Shown: piece by piece, positions 14,420 through 16,914 of the stretch | Numbering within the stretch: position 1 is the first letter of the stretch | Layout of the letters: each line of letters starts with the position of its first letter | Assembly: GCA_038250515.1 (NCBI GenBank) | Contig: JBBSCG010000042.1 | Span: forward strand, 1 to 16,914 | Direction: 5' to 3' | From: JAICUY01 sp038250515 | GTDB taxonomy: Bacteria > Chloroflexota > Limnocylindria > QHBO01 | DNA: 16,914 nt | Notes under the pieces: model-generated | What the model saw: the letters and a program-made list of their open reading frames with translations, nothing else | What the model was told of the DNA's origin: nothing | Database searches by the model: none | Position numbers and translations under genes: made by a program

Positions 14420-15601
14420 TCAGGCGGGGACCGGCAGAACGGACGTGCCGGCGAGCCAGATCTGACGTGGGCGCACGTTGCCGAGGCGCAGCGCGAAGGC
14501 ACCCTCGTGTTCGGCATCCCAGGCCACCAGGTCGGCGGCGAGACCCGGAGCGATGGCGCCGCAGGCGTCCCCGAGTCCCAGCGACGCCGCCCCGCCGCGC
14601 GTCGCCGCGTCGACTGCCTCGGCGACGGACATGCCCAGCAACGTCGCGCCGAGGCCGATCACCAGCGGCATGGAGCAGCTGCCGAACGTGCCCGCGTTCG
14701 CGTCGCTCGCCAGGGCGACCGTGGCACCAGCGTCGAGCAGCGCGCGGGCCGGCGGCAGCGCGTCGCGCATGACGACCGCGGGACCGGGAAGCAGCGTCGC
14801 GACCGTGGATGACCGCGCCACGAGGTCCACACCGGCCTGATCCAGCTGCTCGAGGTGGTCGACCGAGGTGACGCTCAGCGAAACGGCCAGCTCCACGGCA
14901 CCGGTGCGTGCCAGTTGCTCGGCGTGCATCCGCAGCTTCAGCCCGTGCCAAGCGGCGGCGCGCAGGATGCGCTCGGCCTGCGCGACGTTGAAGAAGCCGC
15001 GATCGCAGAAGACGTCGCAGAAGTCGGCCTCGGCCGCGACCGCGGGAAGCATGTCGGAGACGATCAGGTCGACATATGCGTCGGCCGTGATACCCGGCGG
15101 CACGGCATGGGCGCCCAGAAAGGTACGCACGACCCGCACGCCGACACGCCTGGCGGCGGCGCCAATCACCCGCAGCGCGCGCAGCTCCTCTGCCGTCGAG
15201 AGTCCGTAGCCGGACTTGCACTCGATGGTGGTCGTGCCGCCGGCGAGCGCGCTGCGCAGCCGTCCCTCGACCAGCATCAGCAGCTCATCGTCGGACGCCT
15301 CGCAGGTGGCACGGACGGTGCGCAGGATCCCGCCGCCGTCGTAGGTCGCGCCGGAGAGCCGTGCGGCCGCCTCGTCCGAGCGGTCCCCGGCGAAAACCGG
15401 GTGGGTGTGCGCGTCGACCAGGCCCGGCGTGACGAGCGCGCCGCCGAGGTCGACGAGCGACGCATCGGTCTGCGGGGCCTCCGTCGGATCGCCGACCCAG
15501 TCGATCAGTCCGTTGCGGACCAGGACCGCCCACGGCGAGATCGCGGCGCGTGCCCCCAGTAACCGGCCATTGCCTGTCAGCAGCAGCGGCGCGTCGGGCA
15601 T
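14420..15601 (-). CDS. hutI: Imidazolonepropionase
   Basis: This 393-residue metal-dependent amidohydrolase opens 4-imidazolone-5-propanoate to N-formimino-L-glutamate, the third step of histidine degradation. All family landmarks are present: metal ligands H65 and H67 in DAHTHPVFAGDR, ECKSGYGLS (K129), TFLGAHAVP, DVFCDRGFF, H226 in MHAEQ, H249 in VDHLE, and D300 in ASDANAGT, where most HutI have SDxNPGT. The length is normal (about 400). It is the only hut gene in the window; hutH, hutU and the formimidoylglutamate hydrolase must lie elsewhere if the pathway is complete. ATG 15601 starts 7 nt after the miniprotein stop, so it is probably co-transcribed with it. Confidence 0.95.
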   Translation of the reverse strand: MPDAPLLLTGNGRLLGARAAISPWAVLVRNGLIDWVGDPTEAPQTDASLVDLGGALVTPGLVDAHTHPVFAGDRSDEAAARLSGATYDGGGILRTVRATCEASDDELLMLVEGRLRSALAGGTTTIECKSGYGLSTAEELRALRVIGAAARRVGVRVVRTFLGAHAVPPGITADAYVDLIVSDMLPAVAAEADFCDVFCDRGFFNVAQAERILRAAAWHGLKLRMHAEQLARTGAVELAVSLSVTSVDHLEQLDQAGVDLVARSSTVATLLPGPAVVMRDALPPARALLDAGATVALASDANAGTFGSCSMPLVIGLGATLLGMSVAEAVDAATRGGAASLGLGDACGAIAPGLAADLVAWDAEHEGAFALRLGNVRPRQIWLAGTSVLPVPA

Positions 15602-15608
15602 CGGTCTA

Positions 15609-15749
15609 TCAGGTTCGACGGGTGAGCAGCCGGTAGACGAGCACGATCAAGGCGATCACCAGCAGGACGTGGATGAAGAAGCCGGCGATGTGCAGCAGCA
15701 CGCCGAACAGCCAGATCGCGAGCAGGATGACGATGATGGTCCAGAGCAA
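15609..15749 (-). CDS. lmo0937-family membrane miniprotein (DUF5670-like)
   Basis: The minus strand encodes a 46-residue protein starting at TTG 15749 and ending at TGA 15611-15609. It begins MLWTIIVILLAIWLFGVLLH, continues IAGFFIHVLLVIALIVLVYR and ends LLTRRT. Two hydrophobic helices are separated by a short Gly/His-containing turn, with an Arg-rich C-terminus. This is the pattern of the lmo0937 family, widespread tiny membrane proteins of unknown function. A near-perfect AGGAGG six bases upstream supports the TTG start. It lies between the EamA transporter and hutI, 52 nt after one and 7 nt before the other. Confidence 0.85.
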   Translation of the reverse strand: MLWTIIVILLAIWLFGVLLHIAGFFIHVLLVIALIVLVYRLLTRRT

Positions 15750-15755
15750 CGGTGT

Positions 15756-15761
15756 CCTCCT
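15756..15761 (-). promoter_or_regulatory. Strong Shine-Dalgarno (AGGAGG) deciding a TTG start
   Basis: AGGAGG on the minus strand (15761-15756) is followed by a 6-nt spacer and then TTG 15749. It is the best ribosome binding site seen in the window and is the main evidence that the 46-codon frame is translated from a rare TTG codon. Confidence 0.8.
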
Positions 15762-15781
15762 CTATGGGTCGCCTGTGTTGC

Positions 15782-15803
15782 GATGAGGGCAGTCTGCCGC
15801 ATC
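15782..15803 (-). terminator. Hairpin at the 3' end of the EamA gene
   Basis: On the minus strand GATG, an unpaired C, then GGCA pair with TGCC, a two-base bulge, then CATC across a 3-nt loop GAC: eight pairs in total. It overlaps the EamA stop codon. There is no T-tract, so it may be a weak terminator or processing structure that gives the miniprotein its own expression level. Confidence 0.3.
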
Positions 15804-16752
15804 AGCCGATCTCCGGCTCGGCAACAGGCCGCCGCGCTTCGGCCGGTCGGCGGAGTGTGGCCAGCACGAGGCCGGCCAGGATCAGCGCCGCACCGATGAG
15901 CTGCACCTCGGAGGGCGCCTCGGCGAGCAGCACCATGGCGAGCAGCACCGAGGCGACTGGCTGCAGCGTCAGCACCACGCTCGTCAGGGCGGCTGGCACG
16001 CGCGGTAGCGAGACGCTGATCAGCAGCCAGCCGATGACCTGCGCCGAGATCGCCAGCAGCACCAGCCACAGGTGAGCTGGCCAGGTGGGTACCAGGTCGA
16101 CCTCTCCCAGTGGTAGACCGATGAGCAGCGACGCCAGCGCCGCGACCAGGGTCGCGTCGAAGAGCGGCCCCGCCGGCCGTCGCAGGTCGGCGTTGCCACG
16201 GCGGAGTACGAGCAGGAAGCCGGAGTACGCGAAACCGGTGACCACGCCCGTGATCACGCCAAGGACCGGGTCCGATCCGTACGGCGTGGAGCCGACGACG
16301 CCGCTGATCAGCACCACGCCGACGAGCGCGATGGGCATCGAGGCGAGGAGCCGCCGGTTGGGCTGCTCGCCCAGAATCACCCACGCCAGCAGCGCCACGA
16401 TGAGGACCTGGGTGTTGCCGAGCACGGTCGCCAGGCCGGCGCCGACGAAGTTGATGGTGTGGTGCCACACCACCAGGTCGATGGCGAAGAAGATCCCGGC
16501 GATCATCGCCAGGCGGCGCTGCGCGAAGGGGCGCGGTCCGTAGGCGCGGCGCTCCATCCAGGCGAGCAGCGCCAGCGGCGGAAGCGCGTACACGCAACGG
16601 AAGATCGCCGCCGTTGCCGGTGGAACGTCGGCCTCGCGCACCAGGATGGCGGAGAAGGCGATGGCCAGCGCGCCGAGCGCCGCGGCGAAAACCGGATGAG
16701 CGGCGAAGGCCACGAACGGGTTGGCGGGCGCGGCTCGTCGAGCGGAGGACAC
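15802..16752 (-). CDS. EamA/DMT superfamily transporter
   Basis: The 316-residue protein (from GTG 16752) has ten hydrophobic segments and two tandem EamA domains, as in RhaT/YdcZ-type drug/metabolite transporters. Segments include ALGALAIAFSAILVREADVP, AIFRCVYALPPLALLAW and TVLGNTQVLIVALLAWVILG in the first half, and ALTSVVLTLQPVASVLLAMV in the second, the last being the family's typical PVxA helix. It probably exports a small metabolite; the substrate cannot be read. An in-frame GTG at 16806 would add 18 residues but leave only 11 bp to the divergent gene at 16818, with no room for two promoters, so 16752 is preferred. It may head the operon EamA, miniprotein, hutI, oxidoreductase, TauE. 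Confidence 0.85.
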   Translation of the reverse strand: MSSARRAAPANPFVAFAAHPVFAAALGALAIAFSAILVREADVPPATAAIFRCVYALPPLALLAWMERRAYGPRPFAQRRLAMIAGIFFAIDLVVWHHTINFVGAGLATVLGNTQVLIVALLAWVILGEQPNRRLLASMPIALVGVVLISGVVGSTPYGSDPVLGVITGVVTGFAYSGFLLVLRRGNADLRRPAGPLFDATLVAALASLLIGLPLGEVDLVPTWPAHLWLVLLAISAQVIGWLLISVSLPRVPAALTSVVLTLQPVASVLLAMVLLAEAPSEVQLIGAALILAGLVLATLRRPAEARRPVAEPEIG

Positions 16753-16817
16753 CAACGCAGCGTAGCCGAGCGGAAGCCCCTTGTGAGAACGGGTATTCCG
16801 ACGCACACTCTGGCCTC

Positions 16818-16914
16818 ATGGCCAAGCCGGCGATCCTGGCCGTCGACGACGACGACCTCGTGCTCAAGGCGGTCGAGCGTGACCTGCGCGCGCAGTACGC
16901 CGCCAACTACCGCA
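16818..16914 (+). CDS. Response regulator receiver protein, N-terminus only (3' truncated by window)
   Basis: ATG 16818 opens a frame that runs off the right edge after 32 codons. The protein begins MAKPAILAVDDDDLVLKAVE and goes on through RDLRAQYAANYR. ILAVDDDD is beta-1 plus the acidic pocket of a receiver domain. The N-terminus, with AVERDLRAQYAANYR after the acidic pocket, strongly resembles proteins in which a receiver is fused to a thioredoxin reductase-like flavoprotein. That is recall of a family pattern; only the receiver start is visible. It is divergent from EamA, and the 65-bp gap (16753-16817) must hold both promoters. I see no clear promoter or Shine-Dalgarno there. Confidence 0.75.
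   Translation, partial: MAKPAILAVDDDDLVLKAVERDLRAQYAANYR

Noticed and set aside
15656..16906. 416-codon minus-strand frame spanning EamA and the right-edge gene
   Set aside because: Low-complexity Arg/Ala translation in the wrong frame relative to EamA.
1..16914. CRISPR array, tRNA/rRNA, transposase, integrase or phage genes
   Set aside because: No regular spacer array, no cloverleaf or rRNA segment recognised by eye, and no mobile-element protein motifs; the only repeats are those listed.

Overview
The window is a gene-dense, high-GC stretch (by eye about two thirds G+C) from a bacterial chromosome. Most start and stop codons overlap or nearly touch, and GTG and TTG starts are common. The mix of genes suggests an aerobic, heterotrophic, high-GC lineage such as Chloroflexota (Thermomicrobia or Limnocylindria-like) or Actinomycetota: a membrane-fused sulfite-oxidase-family molybdoenzyme, DUF2079, a GT2-DUF2064 fusion, an lmo0937-type miniprotein, and what looks like a receiver-thioredoxin reductase fusion at the right edge. 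This placement is an inference and no marker gene fixes it. I see no rRNA, tRNA, CRISPR array or insertion sequence.

Layout. (1) 1-501 (+): C-terminal part of a GlcD-type FAD-linked oxidase. (2) 835-2639 (-): an OmpR/PhoB-type response regulator and its histidine kinase, sharing a GTGA overlap. (3) 2699-9783 (-): six tightly packed genes. In transcription order they encode a membrane-anchored molybdopterin oxidoreductase, a class I methyltransferase, an NAD-dependent sugar epimerase/dehydratase, a DUF2079 polytopic membrane protein, a GT2-DUF2064 fusion and a purine/uridine phosphorylase. (4) 9891-11279 (-): a class V aminotransferase of cysteine desulfurase type. (5) 11280-11587: a divergent intergenic region with direct and inverted repeats. 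(6) 11588-12241 (+): an unrecognised single-pass extracytoplasmic protein. (7) 12263-16752 (-): a TauE/SafE permease, a pyridine nucleotide-disulfide oxidoreductase, imidazolonepropionase (hutI), a 46-residue membrane miniprotein and an EamA transporter, transcribed in the reverse of this order. (8) 16818-end (+): the first 32 codons of a receiver-domain protein.

The most notable signal is regulatory. Upstream of the response regulator gene (2654-2682) and upstream of the molybdoenzyme gene that opens the six-gene operon (9806-9834), the minus strand carries three copies of a 7-mer close to (C/G)CGTCAT at an exact 11-bp period. That is the geometry of PhoB/PhoP-type operators. At the operon the proximal unit lies 10 bp upstream of a GATGAT -10-like hexamer, which would start transcription at or next to the ATG. 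This suggests that the two-component system regulates itself and controls the neighbouring operon. The operon combines nucleoside phosphorolysis, NDP-sugar chemistry, glycosyl transfer, methylation and a redox enzyme, so it may build or remodel a glycosylated envelope compound. The product and the stimulus cannot be read from the sequence.
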